Shown one piece after another: positions 33,040-41,238 of a DNA stretch of 64,000 bases (position 1 is its first letter; every line of letters begins with the position of its first letter). Source of the DNA: Streptomyces griseoluteus. GTDB taxonomy: Bacteria > Actinomycetota > Actinomycetes > Streptomycetales > Streptomycetaceae. The notes under the pieces were generated by a model, which saw only the letters and a program-made list of their open reading frames with translations, was not told the DNA's origin and did not search any database. The stretch covers positions 1 to 64,000 of the forward strand of contig JOBE01000005.1 in NCBI GenBank assembly GCA_000717735.1, given 5' to 3'. The position numbers and the translations under genes are program-made.

Positions 33040-34545
33040 TCAGCGGCGGGGCAGGCCCAGCGGGTTGCCGTCGCGGAGCTCCGGGGGCAGGAGGTGGTCG
33101 GGGGTCGACTGGTACGTGAACGGGCGCAGCCAGCGCTCGATCGCGGTCGCGCCGACCGAGGTGGAGGTGGAGGTGGTGGCCGGGTAGGGGCCGCCGTGGT
33201 GCTGGGCGGGGGCGACGGCGACGCCGGTGGGCCAGCCGTTGACGAGGACGCGGCCCGCCAGCGGGGTGAGTTCGGCGAGCAGCGGGGCCGCGTCGGCGTC
33301 CTGGTCGGCGTCCGTGGCGACGTGCAGGGTGGCGGTGAGGTTGCCGGGCAGCCGGGAGAGGACCTGGGTGATCTCGTCCCGGGAGTCGTAGCGGGCGACG
33401 ACGGTGACCGGGCCGAAGCACTCCTCCAGGAGGAGGTGGTGCCGGTCGCCCTCGGTGAGCAGGGCGGCGTCGACGGCGAGGACTCCGGCGCTGACCGTGT
33501 GCGCGTCGCCCGCGCCGGGGGCGACCGGGGCCCGTACGCCGTCGAGCGCGGTGCGCTCGGTGACCCCGGCGACGAAGGCGTCCCGCATCCGCCGGTCGAG
33601 CAGCACGGCCGGTCCGGTCTCGGAGACCCCGAGGGCCAGGGCGTCGAGGAAGCGGTCGCCCGCCTCGCCCGAGGGGGCCAGGACGAAGCCGGGCTTGGTG
33701 CAGAACTGGCCCGCGCCCAGGGTCATGGAGCCGGCCAGGCCGGCGCCGATCTCCTCGGCCCGTTCCTCGGTCGCCGCGCTGGTGAGCACGACGGGGTTGA
33801 GGGAGCCGAGTTCGCCGTGGAAGGGGATGGGGACGGGCCGGGCGGCCGCCGCGTCGAAGAGCGCCCGTCCGCCGCGCACCGAGCCGGTGAAGCCCGCCGC
33901 CGCGACGAGCGGGTGGCGGACGAGTTCCACGCCCGCGTCGAAGCCGTGGACGAGGACGACGACGTCCTCGGGCAGGCCCGCCTTGGCGGCGGCCCTGCGC
34001 AGCAGGGAGGCGCAGAGTTCGGAGGTGGCCGGGTGGTCGGGGTGGGCCTTGATCACCACGGGGCAGCCGGCCGCGAGGGCGCTCGCCGTGTCGCCGCCGG
34101 GGACGGAGAAGGCGAGCGGGAAGTTGCTGGCGGCGTAGACGGCGACGACGCCGAGCGGGATCTTCCAGCGGCGCATGTCGGGCCGGGGCGGGATGGCTCC
34201 GGGGTCGGGCAGGTCGATCCGGATGTCGAGGAAGGAGCCCTCTTCGACGACCTCCGCGAAGGCCCGCAACTGGGCTGTGGTGCGGGCGAGTTCGCCGGTG
34301 AGGCGGACGGTCCCGAGAGCGGTCTCGGCGTCCGCCGTCTCCACGATCTGCTCGCGCGTCCCGTCGAGGAGGTCGGCGGCGGTACGGAGGAAGGCAGCCC
34401 GTACGCTGCGGTCGGCGAGGGTCTCGCGGACCGCGTGGGCGGCCCGTACGGACCGGTCGACGTCCTCTGTCGTGGCCTCCACCGCGACCTGCTCGCGCGG
34501 CTTCCCCGTCCGGGGGTCCACACTCCACACTGGTTCTGCCGCCAC
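33040..34545 (-). CDS. Aldehyde dehydrogenase (NADP+), alpha-ketoglutarate semialdehyde dehydrogenase type
   Basis: A 501-aa ALDH. The catalytic Cys lies in LGAGQFCTKPGFVLAP, the general-base Glu in PFHGELGSLNPVVL and the NADP-site Gly-rich turn in GFTGSVRGGRALF. The GAGQFCTKPG form is typical of ALDHs that oxidise 2,5-dioxopentanoate (ketoglutarate semialdehyde) to 2-oxoglutarate, the last step of the oxidative uronate and pentose routes. This fits the KDG dehydratase and uronate dehydrogenase at 48.5-50.4 kb. GTG 34545 follows CAGGGGC. It is divergent from an IclR regulator. Confidence 0.88.
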   Translation of the reverse strand: MAAEPVWSVDPRTGKPREQVAVEATTEDVDRSVRAAHAVRETLADRSVRAAFLRTAADLLDGTREQIVETADAETALGTVRLTGELARTTAQLRAFAEVVEEGSFLDIRIDLPDPGAIPPRPDMRRWKIPLGVVAVYAASNFPLAFSVPGGDTASALAAGCPVVIKAHPDHPATSELCASLLRRAAAKAGLPEDVVVLVHGFDAGVELVRHPLVAAAGFTGSVRGGRALFDAAAARPVPIPFHGELGSLNPVVLTSAATEERAEEIGAGLAGSMTLGAGQFCTKPGFVLAPSGEAGDRFLDALALGVSETGPAVLLDRRMRDAFVAGVTERTALDGVRAPVAPGAGDAHTVSAGVLAVDAALLTEGDRHHLLLEECFGPVTVVARYDSRDEITQVLSRLPGNLTATLHVATDADQDADAAPLLAELTPLAGRVLVNGWPTGVAVAPAQHHGGPYPATTSTSTSVGATAIERWLRPFTYQSTPDHLLPPELRDGNPLGLPRR

Positions 34546-34563
34546 CGCTACGCCCCTGTTCGC

Positions 34564-34580
34564 TATTCTGAACAACGTTC
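34564..34580. promoter_or_regulatory. Candidate IclR operator
   Basis: TATTCTGAACAACGTTC contains the dyad GAAC-aac-GTTC (34570-34580) in the divergent region between the aldehyde dehydrogenase and the iclR gene. A related TATTCTTGAACG occurs at 49479-49490 upstream of the KDG dehydratase gene. Confidence 0.45.
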
Positions 34581-34695
34581 CCGTAGATGAACGCATCTGT
34601 ACGGGACTCTAGGGACGGCCCGGCCGTCTCCACAAGGGGCCCCGGCCGGCCAGGTGGCCACCGGACGGCCGGACGACGGAAAAGGGGCGAGGGAC

Positions 34696-35466
34696 ATGGC
34701 GACTGTCGAGGCGGGCGGAGCACAGGTGAAGTCCGCCGTGCGGACCGTGGAGCTGCTCGAGTACTTCGCGGGGCGCCCGGGGATGCACTCGCTCGCCGCC
34801 GTCCAGGAGGCCGTCGGCTACCCCAAGTCCAGCCTGTACATGCTGCTGCGCACCCTGGTCGAACTGGGCTGGGTGGAGACGGACGCGACCGGCACCCGGT
34901 ACGGCATCGGGGTGCGGGCGCTGCTCGTCGGCACCTCGTACATCGACGGCGACGAGGTGGTGGCCGCCTCCCGGCCCACCCTGGACCGGCTCTCCGACGA
35001 CACCACCGAGACCATCCACCTGGCGCGACTCGACGGCACCAACGTGGTGTACCTGGCGACCCGTCAGTCCCAGCACTACCTGCGGCCGTTCACCCGGGTC
35101 GGACGCCGGCTGCCCGCCCACTCGACGTCGCTCGGCAAGGCGCTGCTCGCCACCCACACCGACGAGCAGGTGCGCAAACTGCTCCCCGAGACCCTCCCGG
35201 CACTCACCGAGCACACGATCACGGACCGCGAGCGGCTCATCGAGGAACTGCGCGCCATCCGCGAGCAGGGCTTCTCGGTGGACCGCGAGGAGAACACGCT
35301 CGGGCTGCGCTGCTTCGGCGTCGCCATCCCGTACCGGACCCCGGCGCGGGACGCGATCAGCTGCTCGGTGCCGGTGGCGCGGCTCACCCCGGCCCACGAG
35401 CAGATGGTCAAGGACGCGCTGTTCGACGCGCGGGACCGGCTGACGCTCGCGACCCGCCGCCTCTGA
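34696..35466 (+). CDS. IclR-family transcriptional regulator
   Basis: 256 aa. The N-terminal winged helix (VKSAVRTVELLEYFAGRPGMHSLAAVQEAVGYPKSSLYMLLRTLVELGWVE) is followed by the IclR ligand-binding GAF-like domain (RVGRRLPAHSTSLGKALLAT, LGLRCFGVAIPYRTPARDAISCSVPVARL). Relatives control catabolism of sugar acids and aromatics. Its position divergent from the ketoglutarate-semialdehyde dehydrogenase suggests an aldarate or pyruvate-like effector (inference). ATG 34696 has GAGGGAC upstream; the in-frame ATG at 34654 lacks support. Confidence 0.9.
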   Translation: MATVEAGGAQVKSAVRTVELLEYFAGRPGMHSLAAVQEAVGYPKSSLYMLLRTLVELGWVETDATGTRYGIGVRALLVGTSYIDGDEVVAASRPTLDRLSDDTTETIHLARLDGTNVVYLATRQSQHYLRPFTRVGRRLPAHSTSLGKALLATHTDEQVRKLLPETLPALTEHTITDRERLIEELRAIREQGFSVDREENTLGLRCFGVAIPYRTPARDAISCSVPVARLTPAHEQMVKDALFDARDRLTLATRRL

Positions 35467-35474
35467 TCACACGG

Positions 35475-35972
35475 TCACGCGCGCTCGGCGAGGGCGGCCT
35501 GCCACACCGGGCTGTCGACGTAGTGGTTGTCGTACTTCTCGGAGGAGGCCTTGATCTCCTCGAAGCTCGCCTCGCCGCGCATGACCCGGCCGAGCAGCCG
35601 CAGGTAGTCGAAGCGGGCCATGCCCGGCGTGAAGGCGAAGAGCACGTCCGCCTCGGCGCCGGGCGCCGCGGCGAAGGCGTGCGGGGTGTGCGGCGGGACG
35701 AGGAGGAAGTCGCCCTGCTCCAGGACGGTCAGCTCCTCGCCGACCAGGACCTGGAGGGACCCGCCGAGGACGAAGAACATCTCCGAGGCCCTGGTGTGGA
35801 AGTGCGCCGGGGCCCCGACCGCGCCCTTCGCGAAGGAGGAGCGGTAGCTCGTGAGCTGCCCGCCGGTGCTGTCCGAGTCGGCGAGGAGCGTCATCACGCT
35901 GCTCGGGTCGGCGGTGGTCTCGGCGTCGGCGGCGCGGGTGAGGAGCGGGGCGAAGGTCGCGATCTCGTTCAT
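35475..35972 (-). CDS. Single-domain cupin protein
   Basis: 165 aa. Cupin motif 1 has the metal ligands as PAHFHTRASEMFFVLGGSLQVLVGEELTVLEQGDF, and motif 2 is LLVPPHTPHAFAAAPGAEADVLFAFTPG. The C-terminal helix region (RFDYLRLLGRVMRGEASFEEIKASSEKYDNHYV) resembles quercetin-2,3-dioxygenase-like cupins of actinomycetes. The activity is unknown. ATG 35972 lies 7 nt from a TAGAGT (-10-like), which suggests a leaderless message. A repeated TTGACC/GGTCAA operator-like array lies upstream. Confidence 0.82.
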   Translation of the reverse strand: MNEIATFAPLLTRAADAETTADPSSVMTLLADSDSTGGQLTSYRSSFAKGAVGAPAHFHTRASEMFFVLGGSLQVLVGEELTVLEQGDFLLVPPHTPHAFAAAPGAEADVLFAFTPGMARFDYLRLLGRVMRGEASFEEIKASSEKYDNHYVDSPVWQAALAERA

Positions 35973-35992
35973 GATCACTACTCTAGAGCGTC

Positions 35993-36041
35993 ATTGACCC
36001 CCGGCTAGGGTTCAATTGACCATCAGAAACATGGGTCAATT
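35993..36041. promoter_or_regulatory. Nested inverted repeats of TTGACC upstream of the cupin gene
   Basis: ATTGACC (35993), GGGTTCAAT (36008-36016), AATTGACC (36014-36021) and GGGTCAATT (36033-36041) form two overlapping dyads. The second is perfect over eight bases with an 11-bp centre. The array sits just upstream of the leaderless-looking cupin promoter and would suit a dimeric repressor bound twice. Confidence 0.55.
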
Positions 36042-36147
36042 CCCGCTCCCCGGAGGCCCCGGGAGGAGGCCGCCTCCCCCGCGCGGCGGAGGCGGTTCAC
36101 CACCCGGCAGGACGTGCCACCGGGGGTCCGCCCGGGAGCGTGGAGCC

Positions 36148-37146
36148 ATGACACGGACCGCTCCCCTCCCCCGTTCCCGCCACGTCCCCCGTCCCCACCA
36201 CGTCGCCCGTACCCGCCGCGCGCTGCGCGGGCTCACGATCCTCGCCTGCGTCCCGTACGTCTCGCTCAAGGTCGCCTGGGTGGCGGGCAGCGAGATCGGC
36301 ATCCCGGCCGGCAGCGTGCTCCTGGACCACCCGCGGATGATGGCGGTCGCCAACGCGGTGACGGTGGTCGCCGACGCCCTCGTCGTCGTCCTCGCCCTGC
36401 TCCTCACCCAGGCCTGGGGCCGGCGGTTCCCCGCCTGGCTGCTCGCCCTTCCCATGTGGGCGGCGACCGGGCTGCTCGTCCCCATCATGACCGGATACCC
36501 GGCACAGCTCGCGGTCGCCGCCGTCACCGGCGACGAGAAGGCCGCCGCACCCGCCGAACCCTTCCTCGACCCCTGGGTCTTCGGCGTCGTCTACGGCGGC
36601 TTCATCCTCCAGGGCCTCGCCCTCGGCACCCTCTTCGTCCTGTACGCCCGGGACCGCTGGGGCCACCTCTGGAGCGGCCGGCTCGGCACGCTGTCGGCCC
36701 GCACGTCCGGGCCCGGGGTGCGGGCCGTCGCCCTGGCCGGCTCGGTGACGGCGCTCGCGTCCGCCACGCCCCACCTGTTGTGGGCGACCGGCTCGACGAC
36801 GGGCCTGTCCGCCCGGCGGATCGCCGAACGCGACGCCGACTTCCACGTCCTGGAGGCGCAGTGGCTCTGCTTCCTCGCCGTCGCCGTCGTCGCCACGCTC
36901 CTCCTGGTGCTGCGCCGGCCCGCCCGGCTCCGGGTCCGCACCACGCTCGCCCTGGCCTGGACGGCGTCGGCGGCGGTGGGCTGCTGGGGCGCCTACATGT
37001 CGCTCGTCGCGCTGCTGCCGGAGACGGATCCCGGCAAGCGCGTCCCCGGGCTCGTACAGCTGTCCTACGCTGGCGACATGATCACCGGGTTCCTGCTCGC
37101 CGCGTGCGTGGCCCTCTTCCTGCGGCGCCGGAGCGCCGAGGCGTGA
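36148..37146 (+). CDS. Multi-pass membrane protein, first gene of a two-component operon
   Basis: 332 aa with about seven or eight hydrophobic segments (for example LTILACVPYVSLKVAWVAG, AVTVVADALVVVLALLLTQAW, FGVVYGGFILQGLALGTLFVLY, WLCFLAVAVVATLLLVL and MITGFLLAACVALFL). I recognise no named family. Its stop overlaps the histidine kinase start, so it may be a sensory partner or the target of that system. ATG 36148 has GGAGC upstream. Confidence 0.8.
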   Translation: MTRTAPLPRSRHVPRPHHVARTRRALRGLTILACVPYVSLKVAWVAGSEIGIPAGSVLLDHPRMMAVANAVTVVADALVVVLALLLTQAWGRRFPAWLLALPMWAATGLLVPIMTGYPAQLAVAAVTGDEKAAAPAEPFLDPWVFGVVYGGFILQGLALGTLFVLYARDRWGHLWSGRLGTLSARTSGPGVRAVALAGSVTALASATPHLLWATGSTTGLSARRIAERDADFHVLEAQWLCFLAVAVVATLLLVLRRPARLRVRTTLALAWTASAAVGCWGAYMSLVALLPETDPGKRVPGLVQLSYAGDMITGFLLAACVALFLRRRSAEA

Positions 37147-38387
37147 TCCATCAGGCATCCCGAGCGCTCTTCGGGCAGCGGGCCAGACGGCGCTGGCTCC
37201 ACCTCATCGTGGGTGGCGCGCTGTTCATGCCGTTCTGGATGGTCGGCTCCGTCGCCGTGGGGCCGTTGCTCGACGAGGGCGGCCTGTTCGTCGGGGGCAT
37301 CGGGGCGCAGTTCGGGGCATACGCGGTGGGGCTGCCGCTCGTCGCGGTCGCCGCGCTGTTCCCGCTGGCCCGGCCGATGTCGGTGGCGGCGGCCCGGGCG
37401 CTGTGCGGGGTGCCGGCGGACCGGTTCGCGGACAGTCCGGCCCGCGGCTGGGAGGCGAGGGCCCGGACGGCCGGCTGGCTCTCCCTGCACCTGGGCGCCG
37501 GGGCGCTGGTCAGCGGGGCGACCCTGGCGCTGCCGCCGTTCGCGGTGTCGGTGATGTCGCTGCCGTTCTCGCCGGCGCTCCGCACGTCGGAGCTCGGCCG
37601 GTTCTGGGGCCTGGACCGGCCCTGGTGGGACTGGGCGGCGCTGCCGGCGGGGTTCCTGATGCTGCTCGCGCTCGCCGCCGTGGCCGCCGCGACCGGCGCC
37701 CTGCTCGCCCGGCAGGCGCCCCGGCTGCTCGGGCCGGGTCCCTCGGAGCGGCTCGCGGCGGCCGAGCGGCGCGCGGCGGAGGCGGAGTCCCGCAACCGGC
37801 TCGCCCGGGAGCTGCACGACTCGGTCGGTCACGCGCTGAGCGCGGTCACCCTCCAGGCGGGGGCGGCCCGCCGGGTCCTGGACGGCGGCGCCGGGGCCGA
37901 CCTGGAGTTCGTCAAGGAGGCGCTGACCGCGATCGAGGAGACCACCCGGCGCACCGTCGGCGAGCTGGACGGGGTCCTCGGCCTGCTGCGCCGGGGCGAG
38001 GAGGCCGCGGAGGGTGTGGGGCCGGGGCTCGACGCCCTGGAGGCCCTGGTGCGGGGCTCCGGGCCGCAGGTGGCGCTGACCGTGGCCGGTGACCTCGCCG
38101 CCGTACCGGAGGCGCTGTCCCGGGAGGCGTACCGGATCGTCCAGGAAGGGCTGACGAACGCGGCCCGGCACGCGGGCGGGGAGCCCGTCACCGTACGGCT
38201 CGACGCCCGTACCGAGGAGTTGGAGATCATCATGGAGAACCCGCTGCCCGCCCGACCCCCGGTCGCCCGCCCCGGCGGAGGACGCGGCCTGATCGGCGTC
38301 GCCGAGCGGGCCCGGCTGTTCGGCGGCACCGCGCAGGCGGGCCCGGCGGCCGGCGCCTGGCGCCTCGCGGTCAGGGTCCCGCGATGA
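37143..38387 (+). CDS. Sensor histidine kinase, HisKA_3 (NarL-partner) type
   Basis: 414 aa. Four hydrophobic segments occupy the first ~190 residues. The dimerisation box RELHDSVGHALSAVTLQAGAARR contains the phospho-accepting His225. The HATPase domain shows the N box EGLTNAARHAGGEPVTVRL and G box GGGRGLIGVAERARLFGG. It signals to the response regulator whose ATG overlaps its stop. GTG 37143 overlaps the upstream membrane-protein stop by 4 nt. Confidence 0.92.
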   Translation: MIHQASRALFGQRARRRWLHLIVGGALFMPFWMVGSVAVGPLLDEGGLFVGGIGAQFGAYAVGLPLVAVAALFPLARPMSVAAARALCGVPADRFADSPARGWEARARTAGWLSLHLGAGALVSGATLALPPFAVSVMSLPFSPALRTSELGRFWGLDRPWWDWAALPAGFLMLLALAAVAAATGALLARQAPRLLGPGPSERLAAAERRAAEAESRNRLARELHDSVGHALSAVTLQAGAARRVLDGGAGADLEFVKEALTAIEETTRRTVGELDGVLGLLRRGEEAAEGVGPGLDALEALVRGSGPQVALTVAGDLAAVPEALSREAYRIVQEGLTNAARHAGGEPVTVRLDARTEELEIIMENPLPARPPVARPGGGRGLIGVAERARLFGGTAQAGPAAGAWRLAVRVPR

Positions 38388-39043
38388 GCGCGGCCGTACG
38401 CGTGGTGATCGCGGACGACGAGCGGATGGTGCGGACGGCCCTGCGGGTCATCCTGGACGCGGAACCCGACCTGGAGGTGGTGGGCGAGGCGTCCACGGGC
38501 GCCGAGGCGGTGTCGGTGGTGCGGGCCGAGCGGCCGGACGTCGTCCTGATGGACGTGCGGATGCCGGAGATCGACGGGATCAGGGCCACCGAGCAGATCA
38601 TCGCCGGAATGGCGGACCCGCCCCGGATCGTGGTCGTGACGACCTTCGAGAACGACTCCTACGTGTACGACGCGCTGCGCGTCGGCGCGGCCGGGTTCCT
38701 GCTGAAGCGGGCGGCCGCGGAGGAGCTGGTGAGCGCGGTGCGGCTGGTCGCCAGGAGCGACTCGCTGCTCTACCCGGCTGCGGTGCGCGGCCTGGCGGCC
38801 GAGCACGCCCGCCACAGGCCGCCGGTGGCACCGCCGTGGGTGGCGCGCCTCACGGAACGGGAGGCGGAGGTGCTGCACCTGGTGGCGACGGGCCTGACGA
38901 ACGCGGAGATCGCGGCGCGGATGGGCGTGGGCGCGGCCACGGTCAAGACGCACGTGGCGGCGGTCCTGGCGAAGTCGGGCGCCCGGGACCGCACGCAGGC
39001 GGTGATCCTGGCGTACGAGTCGGGGTTCGTACGGGCGGGGTGA
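38384..39043 (+). CDS. NarL/FixJ-type LuxR-family response regulator
   Basis: 219 aa. The receiver domain has the acidic pocket DDE (residues 11-13), phospho-acceptor Asp57 in VLMDVRMPEIDG and the switch/Lys region TTFENDSY...GFLLKRAA. The C-terminal HTH is LTEREAEVLHLVATGLTNAEIAARMGVGAATVKTHVAAVLAKSGARDR. It is coupled to the kinase by an ATGA overlap. The target genes are unknown; the upstream membrane protein or the downstream PBP are candidates by position only. Confidence 0.93.
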   Translation: MSAAVRVVIADDERMVRTALRVILDAEPDLEVVGEASTGAEAVSVVRAERPDVVLMDVRMPEIDGIRATEQIIAGMADPPRIVVVTTFENDSYVYDALRVGAAGFLLKRAAAEELVSAVRLVARSDSLLYPAAVRGLAAEHARHRPPVAPPWVARLTEREAEVLHLVATGLTNAEIAARMGVGAATVKTHVAAVLAKSGARDRTQAVILAYESGFVRAG

Positions 39044-39184
39044 GACCGGGCGGGCTGGTCCGCTCCGGACGAAGGCCACGCGAAGGCTCCGGGAGGGCTC
39101 CGTGAGGGCTCCGGATGAAGGTTCCCTGAGAAGCCGGACACATCCGGAACGCCTCCCACCACCCCGTTCGTCCCCACAGGTGCG

Positions 39185-40633
39185 ATGAACAAGACGATCA
39201 GGCACACGTCGGTCTTCGTCCTGCTCCTGGTGCTCGCCCTCCTGGGCCGGGCCACCTGGGTGCAGGCGCACGAAGGCAAGGCGCTCGCGGACGACTCGAA
39301 GAACCGGCGGAAGACCATCGCGCAGTACGCGCAGCCGCTCGGCAACATCGTCGTGGCCGGCTCGCCGGTCACCGGCTCGAAGAAGACGGAGGGATCGGAT
39401 CTCGCCTACGAGCGCACGTACACGGACGGCGAGCTGTACGCGGCGGTCACCGGCTACAGCTCGCAGGCGTACGGCGCCACCCAGCTGGAGGGCATCTACG
39501 GCGACGTCCTCGACGGCACCGACGACCGGCTGAAGAACCCGGTCGACGCCGTCACGCGCAAGCAGCAGGAGCCGGGCACGGTCGTCACCACGATCGACCC
39601 GGACGTGCAGAAGGCCGCCTACCGGGCGCTCGGGAACAAGAAGGGCGCCGCCGTCGCCGTAGACCCGGCGACCGGCCGGATCCTGGCCCTGGCCTCCACC
39701 CCGTCGTACGACCCGTCGAAGATCGCGGGGACGACGGACGGCGACGCCTGGAAGGCGCTGACCACCGACGGGGACAAGCCGCTGGTCAACCGGGCGCTGC
39801 GCCAGCCGCTGCCGCCCGGCTCCACCTTCAAGCTGGTCGTCGCCGCGGCGGCCCTGGAGGACGGCCTGTACGGCTCGGTGGACACCGCGACCGAGAGCCC
39901 CGACCCGTACACGCTGCCGAACACCCGGACCGTGCTGAAGAACGAGAACGCCTCCGCGCCCTGCGAGAACGCCACGATCCGCACCGCGCTCCAGTACTCC
40001 TGCAACAACGTCTTCGCCAAGATGGCCGCCGACCTGGGGCAGGACAAGGTGCGGGCGACGGCGGAGAAGTTCGGCTTCAACGACGCCGAGCTCGACGTGC
40101 CGGTGCGGGCGTACGCGAGCGCGTACCCGTCCGGCATGGACGGGGCGCAGACGGCGCTCACCGGCATCGGGCAGTTCGACGTGACGGCCACCCCGCTCCA
40201 GATGGCGATGGTGTCCGCGGCGATCGCCAACGACGGTCTGCTCGCCGCCCCGCACATGGTCTCGGAGGTCGTCGACTCCGACGGCGACGCGCTGACGTCG
40301 TTCGAGGACGGCGACACCGAGCGGATCATCTCCTCTTCGACGGCCGAGCAGCTGCGCAGCGCGATGGTGACCGTCGTGGAGAAGGGCACGGGCGGCAACG
40401 CGGCCGTGGCCGGCGCCGAGGTCGGCGGCAAGACGGGTACGGCCCAGCACGGCGAGAACAACAGCAAGACGCCGTACGCCTGGTTCACGTCGTACGCGAA
40501 GGCCCCCTCGACCGGGAAGCAGGTCGCCGTCGCGGTGATGATCGAGGACTCGGGCGCGGCCCGCTCCGAGGTCAGCGGCAACGGACTGGCGGCCCCGGTG
40601 GCGCAGAAGATGATGGCCGCGGCGCTGAAATGA
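39185..40633 (+). CDS. Class B penicillin-binding protein transpeptidase (PbpA-like)
   Basis: 482 aa. After an N-terminal transmembrane anchor (SVFVLLLVLALLGRATWVQ) comes a short non-catalytic module, then the transpeptidase with all three motifs: STFK (Ser213), SCN (Ser272) and KTGT (Lys416). It matches the small actinobacterial PbpA-like proteins that cross-link peptidoglycan with a SEDS partner, but no ftsW/rodA gene lies nearby. The ATG has only CAGGTG upstream. It is followed by a hairpin terminator. Confidence 0.9.
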   Translation: MNKTIRHTSVFVLLLVLALLGRATWVQAHEGKALADDSKNRRKTIAQYAQPLGNIVVAGSPVTGSKKTEGSDLAYERTYTDGELYAAVTGYSSQAYGATQLEGIYGDVLDGTDDRLKNPVDAVTRKQQEPGTVVTTIDPDVQKAAYRALGNKKGAAVAVDPATGRILALASTPSYDPSKIAGTTDGDAWKALTTDGDKPLVNRALRQPLPPGSTFKLVVAAAALEDGLYGSVDTATESPDPYTLPNTRTVLKNENASAPCENATIRTALQYSCNNVFAKMAADLGQDKVRATAEKFGFNDAELDVPVRAYASAYPSGMDGAQTALTGIGQFDVTATPLQMAMVSAAIANDGLLAAPHMVSEVVDSDGDALTSFEDGDTERIISSSTAEQLRSAMVTVVEKGTGGNAAVAGAEVGGKTGTAQHGENNSKTPYAWFTSYAKAPSTGKQVAVAVMIEDSGAARSEVSGNGLAAPVAQKMMAAALK

Positions 40634-40638
40634 CGGTG

Positions 40639-40669
40639 GACGGGGCCCGATTGGCCGTCGGGCCCCGTC
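40639..40669. terminator. Terminator after the PBP gene
   Basis: GACGGGGCCCGA-type stem: ACGGGGCCCGA (40640-40650), 7-nt loop, TCGGGCCCCGT (40658-40668), just beyond the PBP stop. Confidence 0.85.
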
Positions 40670-40748
40670 ACACGATATGCAGGGTCACGCTCGCATCCGA
40701 GCACGTATTCGATGCACCGAACCTGCACTCACCTCGCGGAGGACCGCC

Positions 40749-41189
40749 GTGCGCCTGCCCCGTTCCCTGTCCGGCTGGACCATGGCGGTCTTCGGCGTGC
40801 TCGCCGCCGCGCTGGGGGTGGTGGGCCTGGTCGTACCGGACGCGCTGCTCACCGTGATGGGTTTCGAGCCGGTGCCCGAGGGCGGGCGCGCGGACGGCGA
40901 CCACACCCTCGTCTTCCTGACGGCGTCCTCGATGGCCGCGCTGAACATGGGCGTCTACTACGTCCTGGCCGCGCTCGCCGACTGGAAGCCCTTCTTCCGC
41001 TGGACGGTCCCCTTCCGCCTCCTCACCTGCGCGGTCTTCACCCTCGCGGTCGTCACCGGCCGGGCACCCGCCGGATTCCTGGGCGTGGGCCTGTGGGAGG
41101 GCCTGGGCGCGGTGGTGACGGGGGCGGCGCTGCGGTACGAGAAGCGGGGGGCCGGCAAGACCCGCGCGCCCTCGCCGGACAGGCCCTAG
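40749..41189 (+). CDS. Small four-helix membrane protein of unknown function
   Basis: 146 aa with four hydrophobic helices (WTMAVFGVLAAALGVVGLVVPDALL, LVFLTASSMAALNMGVYYVLAAL, FRLLTCAVFTLAVVTG, WEGLGAVVTGAAL). It resembles the small uncharacterised four-helix membrane proteins of actinomycetes. GTG 40749 is fixed by GGAGGACCGCC immediately upstream. Confidence 0.78.
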   Translation: MRLPRSLSGWTMAVFGVLAAALGVVGLVVPDALLTVMGFEPVPEGGRADGDHTLVFLTASSMAALNMGVYYVLAALADWKPFFRWTVPFRLLTCAVFTLAVVTGRAPAGFLGVGLWEGLGAVVTGAALRYEKRGAGKTRAPSPDRP

Positions 41190-41238
41190 GGCATCCGGCC
41201 GATCCGCGAGCCCCACCTCGGACGTCAGTCTTCGGCTC

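Noticed and set aside
39060..39150. Short GGGCTCCG-type repeats before the PBP gene
   Set aside because: The units are irregular and short; they may be chance in GC-rich DNA and give no clear operator or hairpin.
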